DNA of 64,000 bases from Siderastrea siderea (lineage: Eukaryota > Cnidaria > Anthozoa > Scleractinia > Rhizangiidae), in assembly GCA_964030785.1 (NCBI GenBank), contig OZ034977.1, forward strand, positions 33,272,152 to 33,336,151. The letters are read 5' to 3'. The notes beneath the pieces are model-generated. The model saw only the letters and a list, made by a program, of their open reading frames with translations. It searched no databases and was not told the origin of the DNA. The position numbers and the translations under genes are program-made. Of this stretch, positions 47,736 through 59,523 are shown in pieces; the stretch's first letter is position 1, and every line of letters starts with the position of its first letter.

Positions 47736-50700
47736 AGAACATGGTCAAAGCAGCGATCAAGCCACGGCAACTGACTTGAACGGGTAAAACGCTGCAGTAC
47801 CAGCTATTGTAGAGAGGAGGTAATAGGTCAATCCAAGAGGAAGCTCATTCGCAGTGGTCCGATGTGAGCAAGGCTTCGCCAGCTGAGCTTTCGCTGTTCT
47901 GCTTCTTTCCAACTTATACCAAGTACAGTGCATCCCAGAGCAAGCACCTTAAGCTGACATCCCTTTTTTCATCGATGACGCGAACTTTCTCGATGACCAT
48001 CTCACGGCGGCCTTTTGGGTTTTGGTTTACACCGCACCGACGATGTTTTTTGTTCGGAGGTTAGCTTGTGCTTCACTCGCCGCCCGTTCAGCAGTGTATG
48101 TCAGGCCGAATTTCCACTATTGTTACATTTCCGAAACATGCTGGGCAGATCTATCAATGCACACCGCACTGTCGATGTCTTTTCTTTGGAGCCTGGCTTC
48201 TGGTTCAGTCGCAGCCCCTTCAGCAGTCTATCTTATGTTGGATTTCAACTAAGGTTACATTTCCGAAACTTGCAGAATATGTCACAGATACCGGAAGCAT
48301 TTAAAAAAAGGTAAGTTGTCCTATCTGTGGAATCTCCTGAAAAAACTGCTTTCTAGTAACGACTTCGTCAGTGACCTCAGTGACCGATAATGGACAAACT
48401 TTGTTATGCGTCAGCAGGACAGCAGAGAGATAGCATTTTTTGTCAATGCTCGGTTAGTTACGTTAAGCACTGCACTATTATTCCCAGATCCAGTTGAGTG
48501 CTGCATCCACTTTCTCTTGGAGAAACATAATCGTTAGCGTCTGAGTTTTCTTGGAGAGTCTGATGTTTGAGAAGAACATGGTCCACGCTGCGATGAAGCC
48601 AGGCCAACTGACTTCAACCGGTAAAACGCTGTAAGACCAGCTTTTTAAGAGAAGAGGTAATAGGTCAATCCAGCAGGAAGCTGATTCGCAATGGATCGAT
48701 GTGAGGAAGGCTTCGACAGTTGAGTTTTCTCTGTTCTGCCTCTTTGCAGCTTATACCAAGTACAGTGTTTAGCAAAGTCCAGCAGATCAAGCTTACCTCC
48801 TTTTTTCATCGATGACGCGAACCTCCTTGATGACCACCTTACGGCAGCCTTTTGGTTCCTGCGCCTAAAGCAAACGATGTTCTGCACTGACGATGTCTTT
48901 TGTTCGGAGGCTAGGATCTCCTTATGTCACGGCCCCTTCAGCTGTCTATCGCATGTAGGGTTTTAACTAAGGATGCATTTGCGAAGCTTGCAGAATAAGT
49001 CAAACACACCGGAAGCATTTTGTAAACGGTAAGTTGACGTGTTCCTGGAATCTCCTAAAAAAACTGCTTTCTAGTAATGAAGATTAACCTACGACTTTGT
49101 CAGTGACCGATAATGGCAAAACTTTGTTATGGGTCAGCTGGATAGCAAAGAAATAGCATTCTTCGTCAATGCAAGGTTAGTTACGTTAAGCACTGCATCA
49201 TGATTCCCAGATCCAGTTGAATGCGGCACCCACTTTCTCTGGGAGAAACATAATCGTTACCATCTAAGGTTTCTTGGAGAGTCAGATGTTTGGCAAAAGG
49301 AACATGGTCGAGGCAGCGATGAAGCCGCGGCAACTGATGTCAACCGGTAAAACGCTGCAAGACCAGCTTTTTAAGATTGGTCAATCCAGGAGGAAGGTGA
49401 TTCGCAATGGCTCGATGTGAACTAGGCTTCAACAGCAGAGTTTTCTCTTATTCCAAGTACAGTGCTTAGTTAAGTGCAGCAGCTCAAACTGACCTCCTTT
49501 TTTCATCGATGACGCAAACCTCCTAGGTGACCGTCTCACGGAGGCCTTTTGGTTCCCGCGCGAAAGGCCAGCGACGTAATTTATTGCTGGGCCAGATCTA
49601 TCACTTTACACGGCACCGACGATGTCTTTTGTTAATAGGCTAGCTTGTGCTTCAGTCTCGGCCCGTTCAGCAGTCCATGTTACATTTTCGAAACATGCAG
49701 AATGTGTCAAAGACATTGAGAGCATTTTAATAAAAACGGTTATTTGACCGTTCTCTAGAATCTGTTGAAAGTCCTACATTCCAGTAATTAAGAATAACTT
49801 ACGACGTTGCTAAGTACCCGATAATGGACAAACTTTGTTATGCCTCAGCTGAATAGCAGAGAAATAGCATTCTTGGTCAATACAAGATTAGTTACGTTAA
49901 GCACTTCATGATGATTCCAAAAACCAGTTGAATGCTGCATCCACTTTCTCTTGGTGAAACATAATCGTTAGCTGCATAGCTCTCTTGGAGAGACACAGGA
50001 AGGACATGCTTGATGCAGTGATAAAGACACGGCAACTGACTTAAGCGGGTAAAACGCAGCAGGACCAGCTTTTGTAGAGAAGAGGTAATAGGTCGATCCA
50101 GGACGCTCATTCGCAATGGCTCCATACGAGCAAGGCTTCGCCAACTGAGTTTCCTCTGTTCTGCCTCCCTCCAGCTTATACCACGTACAGTGCTTAGCAA
50201 GGCCAGCCGTTCAAGCTGACGTCCTTTTTTCATCAATGACGCGAATGTCCCCGCGACTGTCTCACGAAGGTCTTTTGGTTCCTGCGCGAGAAGCCAATGA
50301 TGTACGTTATTGCTGGGTCAGAACTATCACTTTACTGGGTACCGACGATATCTTTTTGTTAGCAGGCTAGCTTGTGAATCAGTCACGACCCGTTCAGCAG
50401 TCTATGTCGGGCGGTATATCAAATAAGGTTACATTTCAGAAATATGCAGAATATGTGAAACACACCGGAAGCATTATAAAAGCGGCTATTTGACCTGTCT
50501 CAAGAATCCCTTCAAAAACCTACTTTGTAGTAATAAAGAATTACCTACGACTTTGTCATTGACCGATAATGGAAAAACTCTGTTGTGCATCAGCTTGATA
50601 GCAGAGGAGTGAATTCTTTGTGAATGCAAGGTTAATTACGTTACGCAATGCATGATGATTCCCAGATCCAGTTGAATGCTGCATCCCCTTTCTTTTGAAG

Positions 50701-53700
50701 AAACAGAATCCTTAGGGTCTGCTTTTTCTTTGAGAGTCCGATTTTTGACAAGAAGAAAATGGTCGATGCGGTAATAAGGCCACGGCAACTGACTTCAACA
50801 GGTAAACCGCTGCAGGACCAACTTTAGTAGGGAGGAGGCAGTAGGTCGATCCAGGAGTTGCTGATTCGCGGCAGCTTAATGTGACGAAGGCTTCAGCAGC
50901 TGATTTTTCTCTGTTCTTCCTCTTTCCAGCTTATGCTAAAGACAGTGCTTAGCAAAACCAGCATGTCAAGCTGACGTTCGTTTTTTAGCGATGACGCGAT
51001 CTTCCTGGATGAGCATCTCACTGCGGCCTAATGGTTCCTCCGCGGAACGCCACCGATCTACTTTATTCTACTTTATTGTTGGGCCAGATCTATCTATTTA
51101 CACTGCACTGCCCATGTCTTTTGTTTGGAGTCTAGTCTCTGCTTCAGTCGCGGACCGTTCAGCAGTCTATGTCAGGCCGGATATCAACTAAGGTTACATT
51201 TCGGAAACATGCAGAATATGTCACAGCGACAAAAAGCATTGTAAAAGCGGTTACTTGACCTGTCTCTGGAATCCCTTGAAAAACTGCTTTGTAGTAATGA
51301 AGAATGACCTACGAGTTTGTGATTGACCGATAATGGACAAACTCTGTTATGCGTCTAGCTGGATAGCAGAGAAACAGCGTTCCTCGTGAATGCCAGGTTA
51401 GCTAAGTTAGGAACTGTGTGATGATTCCCAGATCCAGTTAAATGCTGCCTCTAATTTCTTTTGGAGAAACAATCGTTAGCGTCTGAGTTTCCTTGGAGAG
51501 TCCGATGTTTGACATTCAGGATATAGTCGATGCTGCGATAAAGCCATGACAATTGACTTCAACGGGTAAAAAGCTGCAGGACCAGCTCTTGTAGAGAGGA
51601 GGTAATAGGTCGATCCAGCAAAAAGCTGATTCGCAATGGTTCGATGTAAGCAGTTTTCTCTGTTCTGCCTCTTTCCAGCTTATACCGAGTACTGTGCTTA
51701 GCAAAGCCAGCAGCTCAAGCTGACCTCTTTTTCATTGATGACGGGAACCTCCTCTATTACAATCTCACGGCCGCCTTTTGGTTTCTGCACAAAAAGCCAG
51801 CGATATACTCTATTGCTTGGAGAGGTCTATTACTTCCCACAGCACTGACAATGTCTTTTGTTCGGAGGGTAGCTTCTGCTTCTGTCGCGGCCTCTTCAGC
51901 AGCCTATGTCATGTCGGATTTCAACTAAGGTTACACTTCCGAAACATGCAGAATATGTCACAGACCACCCAAGCATTATCTAAACGGTCAGTAAACCTGT
52001 CTCTGGAATCTCTTGAAGAAACTGCTTTCCAGTAATGAAGATTAACCTACGACTTTGTCTGTGACCGATAGTTTACAAACTTTGTTATGCTTCAGCTGGA
52101 TAGCAAAGAAATAGGATTCTTCGTCAATCCAAGGACAGTTGCGTTAAGCACTGCATGATGATTCCCAGATCCAGTTGAATGCTGCATCCACCTTCTCTTG
52201 GAGAAACATAATCGTTAGCCCCATAGTTTTGTTGGAGAGTCCGATGTTTGAAAGGAATGACATGGTTGTTGCAGGGATTAAGTCACGGCCACTGACTTCA
52301 TCGGACAAAACGGTGCAGGGCCAGCTTTTGAAGAAAGGAGGTAATAGATCGATCAAGGAGGAAGCTGCTTAAAGGTAGCCTTAAGAAAGCAAGTTTTCGC
52401 GACCTGTTTTCCCTGTTCTGTCTCTTTCCAACTTATACCATGTACGGTGCTCAGCAAAGTCAACAGCTCAAGCTGGCCTCCTTTTTTCATTGATGACGGG
52501 AACCTCCTCTATTACAATCTCACGGCCGCCTTTTGGCTTCTGCACAAAAAGCCAGCGATATACTCTATTGCTTGGAGAGGTCTATTACTTCACACAACAC
52601 TGACAATGTCTTTTGTTCGGAGGGTAGCTTCTGCTTCTGTCGCGGCCTCTTCAGCAGCCTATCTCATGTCGGATTTCAAATAAGGGAACACTTCCGAAAC
52701 ATGCAGAATATGTCACAGACCACCCAAGCATTATCTAAACGGTCAGTAAACCTGTCTCTGGAATCTCTTGAAGAAACTGCTTTCCAGTAATGAAGATTAA
52801 CCTACGACTTTGTCTGTGACCGATAGTTTACAAACTTTGTTATGCTTCAGCTGGATAGCAAAGAAATAGGATTCTTCGTCAATCCAAGGACAGTTACGTT
52901 AAGGGATTAAGGCACGGCCACTGACTTCATCGGGCAAAACGGTGCAGGGCCAGCTTTTGAAGAAAGGAGGTAAAAGATCGATCAAGGAGGAAGCTGCTTA
53001 AAGGTAGCCTTAAGAAAGCAAGTTTTCGCGACCTGTTTTCCCTGTTCTGTCTCTTTCCAACTTATACCACGTACAATGCTTAGCAAAGTCAACAGCTCAA
53101 GCTGGCCTCCTTTTTTCATCAATGACGCGAATCTCCTTGGGGACCGAAAAGCCAGCGGTGTACTTAATTGCTGGGTTTGCTACTATCCCTTTACACGGCA
53201 CCAATGATGTCTTTTGTTAAGAGGCTAGCTCGTGCTTTAGTCGCGATCCGTTCAGCATTCTATGTCATTTCAGATGTCAACCGAGGTTACATTTCCCAAA
53301 TATGCAGAATATGTCGCAGACACCGGAAGCATTATAAAAACGACTATTTGACCTGTGTGTGCAATATCTAAAATAAACTACTTTCTACTAATGAAGATTA
53401 ACCTACGACTTCGCCAAGCGACCGATATTATGAGTCAGCTGGATAGCAGAGAAATAGCACTCTTCGTCAATGCAATGTTAGTTACATTAAGCACTGTATT
53501 ATGATTCCCAGATCCAGTTCAATGCTGCATCCACTTTCTCTTGGAGAAACGTAATCCTTAGCGGGATAGTTTTCTTGGAGAGTCGGATGTTTGACAGGAA
53601 GGACATGGTCGATGCACTGATAAAGGCACGGCAACTGACTTCAACCGATAAAACGGTGCAGGACCAGCTTTTGGAACAGGAGAAAGCTAACTTGCAATGG

Positions 53701-56700
53701 TTCGATGTGAGCAAGGCTTTCCCAACTAATTTTTCTCTGTTCGTCGACTTTCCTGCTTAAACCAAGTACAGTGCCTAGCCAAGCCAGCAGCTCACGCTCT
53801 CCTCCTTTTCTCATCGATGGTGCGAACCTCCTCGATGATCATCTCAGGGCTTTCTTTGGTTCTTGCGCGCAAAGGCAACGATGTACCTTATGGCTGGGCC
53901 TGGTGACGATGGCGATGCCGTGGCGATGTGTTTTGTTGGGAGGCTAGCTTGTCCTTCAGTCGCCGCCCGTTCAGCAGTCTATGTCAGGCCGAATATCAAC
54001 TAAGGTTACATTTCGGAAACATACAGAATATGTCACAGCGACAAAAAGCATTGTAAAAGCGGTTATTTGACCTGTCTCTGGAATCCCTTGAAAAACTGCT
54101 TTGTAGTAATGAAGAATGACCTACGAGTTTGTGATTGACCGATAATGGACAAACTCTGCTATGCGTCAGCTGGATAGCAGAGAAACAGGTTCTTCGTGAA
54201 TGCCAGGTTAGCTAAGTTAGGAACTGTGTGATGATTCCCAGATCCAGTTAAATACTGCCTCTAATTTCTTTTGGAGAAACAATCGTTAGCGTCTGAGTTT
54301 CCTTGGAGAGTCCGATGTTTGACATTCAGGATATAGTCGATGCTGCGATAAAGCCATGACAATTGACTTCAACGGGGAAAACGCTGCAGGGCCAATTTTG
54401 GTAGGGAGAAGGGTAATAGGTCGATCCAAGAGGAAGCTGATTTGCAATTGGTCGATGTAAGCAAGGCGCAACCTGAGTTTTCTCTGTTCAGCCTCTTTCC
54501 AGTTTATACCAAGTACCGTGCTTAGCAAAGCCAGCAGCTCAAGCTGCCTTCCTTCTTTCATTGATGACGCGAACCTTTTCGGTGACCCTCTTACGAAGGC
54601 GTTTTGGTTCCTGTGCGAAAAGCCAACGATGTACTTTATTGCTTGGCCAGATCTATCACTTTACACGGCACCGACGATGTCTTTTGTTAGGAGGCTACCT
54701 TGTGCTTCCGTCGAGGCCCGTTCAGCAGCGTATAACAGGCCGGATATCAACTAAGGTCATATTTCCGAAACATGCACAATCTGTCAGAAACTGGAAGCCT
54801 TATAAAAACGGTTAAGTGACCTTTTTCTGGACTCCCTTGAAATCTAGTAATGAAGATTACACCGCACTATGTGGTTTGTTCGGAGGCTAGCTTCCTGTTC
54901 AGTCGCAGCCCGTTCAGCAGTCTATGTCAGGCCGGATAGTAATTAAGGTTACATTTCCGAAACATACAGAATATGTCACAGACACCGGAAACATTATAAA
55001 AACAGTTGTTTGACCCACTTTCTCTTTAAGAAACATAATCGTTAGTCGCATAGTTTTTTTGGACAGTCCGATGTTTGACAGGAAGGACGTGGTCGATGCA
55101 GCGATGAAGCCACCGCAAATGACTTCAACCAGTAAATCGCTGCAGGACCAGCTTTTGGATCAGGAGAAAACTGATTTGCGATGGCTCGGTGTGAACAAGG
55201 CTTTGCCAGCTAAGTTTTCTCTGTTCTTTGTTTTTCCCGCTTATACCAAGTTCAGTGCTTAGCAAACCCAGCAGCTCAAGCTGACCTCCTTTTTTTCATC
55301 GATGAAGCGAACCTCCTCGACTACAACCTCACGGCCGCCTTTTGGTTCCAGCGCAAAGAGCCAGCGATGTACTCTATTGCTTGGCCAGATCTATTACTTT
55401 ACACCGCACTGACGATGTCTTTTTTTCTGAGGCTAGCTTCTGCTTTTGTCGCAGTCACGACAGCAGTCAATCTTATGTCAGATTTTATCTATGGTTACAT
55501 TTTTGAAACATGCAGAATATGTCACAGACACCAGAAGCATTATAGAAACGGTTAGTTGACCTTTCCCTGCAATTTCCTGCAAACACTTTTTCTAGTAATG
55601 AAGATTAACCTACGACTTTGTCAGTGACCGATAATGGACAGACTTTGTTTATGGTAGAGAAATAGCATTCTTGGAAAATCCAAGGTTAGTCACGATAAGC
55701 ACTGCATAATGATTCCCAGATCCAGTTAAATACTGCATCCACTTTCTCTTGGACAAACATAATCGTTAGCGTTTGAGTTTCCTTGGAGAGTCCGATGTTT
55801 GACAAGAAGAACATGGTCGATGCCGCGATGAAGCCACGGCAACTCACTGCAACGGGTAAAACGCTGTAGAGTGGACGTACTAGGTTAATCAGGAGAAAGC
55901 TGATTTGCAGTGGCTGGATGTGAGCAATGCTGCGCCAGCTGAGTTTTGCCTGTTTTGTCTTTTTCTAGCTTATACCAAAGTACAGTGCTTATTAAAGCCA
56001 GCAGCTCAAGCTGACCTCCTTTTTCCATCGATCACGCGAACCTTTTCGATGACCGTCTTTCCGACGACTTTGGGTTCCTAAGCGAAAAGCCAACGATGTA
56101 CTTTATTGCTGGGCCAGATCTATCACTTTACACGGCACCGACGATGTCTTTTGTTAGGAGGCTAGCGTCTGCTTTAGTCGCCGTCCGTTCAGCAGTCTAT
56201 GGCAGGCCGCATATCAACTAAGGTTACATTTTTGGAACATGCGGAATTTGTGAGAAACCCGGAAGCATTATGAAAACGGTTATTTCACCAGTCTCTGGAT
56301 TCTCTTAAAAAACTACTTTCTAGTAATTAATCAAGAATAACCTACCACTTTGTTAGTGACGTATAATGGACAAACTTTGTTGGGCATCAGCTTCATAGCA
56401 GAGAAGTTGCTTTTTTGTCAATGCAAGGTTGACTACGTTAAGCACTGCATGATGATTCCCAGATCGAGTTGAATGCTGTATCCACCTTCCCTTGGAGAAA
56501 TATAATCGTGAGCCCCATACTTTTCTTGGAGAGTCCGATGTTTGACAGGAAGGACATGGTCGATGCAGAGATGGCGCCACCGCAACTGACTTCTACAGGT
56601 AAAACGCTGTAGGACCAGCTTTTGTAGAGAGGAAGTAATAGCTCGATCAGGGGAAAGCTGATTTGCAATGGCTCGATGTAAGCAAAGCTTCGGCAGCTAA

Positions 56701-57651
56701 GTTTTCTCTGTTCTGCCTCTTTCCAGCTTACACCAATTACCGCCCTTAGCAAAGCCAGCACCTCAAGCTGACCTTTTTTCATCGATGACGCGAACCTCCT
56801 CGGTGACCGTCTCACGGAGGCATTTTCCTTAGTGGGCGAAAAGCTAGCGATGTAGTTGATTGCTGGGCCAGATCTGTCACTTAACACCGCACTGACAGTG
56901 TCTTTTATTTCTAGCCTAGCTTCTGCGTTAGTTGCAGCCCCTTCAGTAGCCTAGCTCATGTCGGATATTAACTAAGGTTACATTGCTGTCATGCAAAATA
57001 TGTGACAGACACTGGAAGCATTTATAAAAACGGGTATTTCACCTGTATCTGCAATCCCTTGAAAAAAACTACTTTCTAGTAATGAAGAATAACCTTTGAC
57101 TTTGCGGTGACCGATATTATGCGTCACCTGGATATCAGAGAGACAGCATTCTTCGCCAATGCGAAGTTAGTACGCTAAGCACTGCATGATGGTTCCCAGA
57201 TCCAGTGAAGTGGTGCATCCACTTCCTCGTGAAGAAACATAATTGTTAGCCGCATACTTTTTTCGGAGAGTCCGATGTTTGACAGGAAGGAAATGGTCGA
57301 TGCAGCGATGAAGGCACGGCAAGTGACTTCAACCGGTAAAACGCTGCAGGACCAGCTTTTATAGAGAAAAGGTAATAGGTTGATCCAGGAGGAAACTGAT
57401 GGCTCGATGGAAGCAAGGCTTTTCCAGCTGTTTCCTCTGTTCTGCCTCTTTCCAGGTTATACCAAGGACAGTGCTTACCAAAACCATCACCACAAGCTGA
57501 TGTTCGTTTCTTCATCGATGACGCAAACTTCGTCGGTGAGCATATCACGGCGGCCTTTTCGTTCCTTCGCGGAAAGCCAGTGATATGCTTTATTCTTGGG
57601 CTAGATCTATTACTTTACACGGCACCGACGATGTCTCTTATTCGGAAGCTA

Positions 57652-57828
57652 CAACCAGTGACACAAGTCGTTGAAACACCCTCCCCTCCTTCCCCTATTC
57701 AAGGTTGCATAGTGATGTGAGCGCTTGTCTTCATCAATTTGGTTGAAGCTTTTTTCCAACATTGCCTAGTGGGAGAGGGAGGGAGACACAATTGTACCGA
57801 CAGTGTTTCAACAAAGTGACACTGATTG
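57652..57828. mobile_element. 177-bp Tc1-type MITE at a TA in the array
   Basis: Inverted ends: caaccagtgacacaagtcgt on the left and, as complement, caatcagtgtcactttgttg on the right, imperfect over about 26 bp. Flanked by TA at 57650-57651 and 57829-57830. The paralogous unit at 31076-31090 is the empty site ggaagctagcttctgc. It is inserted at the same TA of the repeat unit as the 4.3-kb composite. No coding capacity. Confidence 0.9.
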
Positions 57829-59267
57829 TAGCTTCTGCTTCAGTCGTGGCTCGTTCAGCAGTCTACGTCAGGCCGGATATCCAGTTAGGTTACATTTCCC
57901 AAACATGTAAGATATGTCACAGGCACAGGAAGAGTTATTAAAACGGCTGCAGCCGGGAAAACGCTGCAGGACCAGCTTTTATAGAGAAAACGGCTATTTG
58001 ACCGATGTCTGCAATCTCTTTAAATCTACTTTCTAGTACTAGAAATAGTCTACGACTTTGCCAAGTGACTTGATAATGGACAAACTTTGTTATGCGTCAG
58101 CTGGATAGCAGAGGAAAAGTATTCTTCGTCAAAGCAAGGTCAGTTACGTTAAGTACCGCGTGATGATTTCCAGATCCAGCTGAATGCTGCATCCACTTTC
58201 TCTTGGAAAAACATGATCGTTAGCCGCATAGTTTCCTTAGAGAGTCCGATGTTTGATAGGAAGGACATGCTCGATGCAGCGATGAAACCACGGCAGGTGA
58301 CTTCAACTGGTAAAACGCTGCAGGACCGGCTTTTGCAGAGAGAAGGTAATAGGTCGATCCAGGAGGAGGCTGATTCGCAATGTCTCGATGTGAGCAAGGC
58401 TTTCCCAGCTGTTTCCTCCGTTCTGCCTCTTTCCAACTTATACCAGGTACAGTGCTTAGAAAAGCCAGTAGCTCAAGCTTATGGATGCAACAATGAAGCC
58501 ACGGCAACTGACTTCAACCGGTGAAACGCTGCTGGACCAACTTTTGGAACAGAAGAAAGCTTATTTGCCATGGCTCGATCTGAGCAAGGCTCGCAAGTTG
58601 AGCTTATTTTGTTCTTCCACTTTCCCGCTTATACCAAGTATAGTGCTTTGCAAAGCCAGCTTCTCATGCTGACTTCCTTTTGCAATCGATGACGCTAACT
58701 TCCTCGATGATCATCTCAGGGTTTCGTTTTGGTTCCTGCGCGAAAAGCCAACGGATGTACCTTATGGCTGGGTAGGTCTATCACTTTACACAGCACTGAC
58801 GATGTGGTTTGTTCGGAGGCTAGCTTGTTCTTCAGTCGCAGCCCATTCAGCAGTCCATGACAGGCCGGATATACCGAATAACCTACGGCTTTGTCATTGA
58901 CGGATAATGGACACACTCTGTTATGCGTAAGCTGGATAGCAAAGAAACAGCATCCTTGGTAATTGCAAGGTTAGCTACGTTAAGAACTGCGTGATGATTC
59001 CAAGATCCAGTTGAATGCCGCCTCTAATTTCTTTTGGAAAAACATAATTGTTAGCGTCTGAGTTTTCTTGGAGAGTGCGATGTTTGACAGAAAAGAAAGG
59101 ACATGGTCGATGCAGTGATAAAGCCAGGACAGCTGACTTCAACGGGTAAAACGCTGCAGGACCAGCTTTTGTAGACAGGAGGTAATAGCTCGATCAGGAG
59201 AAAGCTGATTTGCAATGGCTTGGTGTGAGCAAGGCTTCGGCAGCTAAGTTTTCTCTGTTATGCCTCT

Positions 59268-59449
59268 AGTAGTATTAGAAGTAGTTAACAAATACCACTT
59301 GATTGTCAGAGGTTTATTTTAGAATTTTAAAGCTCCCAATATAATAATCAAGCTCCTTGCATCGCATGATTATTATATTGGGAGCTTTAAAATTCTAAAA
59401 TAAACCTCTGACAATCAGGAAGTATTTGTTAACTACTTCTAATACTACT
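59268..59449. repeat. terminal palindrome of the Polinton
   Basis: Inverted repeat with 83-bp arms (59268-59350 and 59367-59449) separated by a 16-bp loop. The arms start agtagtattagaagtagtta and differ only in a block of a few bases near 59296-59300. The outer arm abuts the array. No gene. 59450-59523 is AT-rich leader. Confidence 0.95.
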
Positions 59450-59523
59450 TAACCGAAACAAACCGCCCAGCATAAAAAAATTTTAATTAAAGAATTACAT
59501 ATCTTTATTATATCCAAGTTGAA

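Larger units (their letters stand above)
40068..59267. repeat. 720-750-bp tandem repeat array, block III
   Basis: Resumes mid-unit at gcttttcctttagtcgcgg. Unit anchors (cagatccagttgaatgctgc-like) at about 40363, 41204, 41958, 42929, 44110, 44609, 46158, 48483, 49208, 49915, 50658, 51428, 52166, 53508, 54238, 55716, 56456, 57196, 58170 and 58999. From 46505 to about 58870 it parallels 19418-33800. A recent tandem duplication of about 755 bp is visible: the units at 51780-52160 and 52534-52900 are nearly identical. Short ORFs on both strands drift independently. The block ends at the Polinton boundary. Confidence 0.9.

Noticed and set aside
19418..59267. Array ORFs such as 29863-30312 and 56438-56887 (149 codons each) as genes
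   Set aside because: The pair is similar only because the segment is duplicated. Most other units break this frame and both strands show equally long ORFs.
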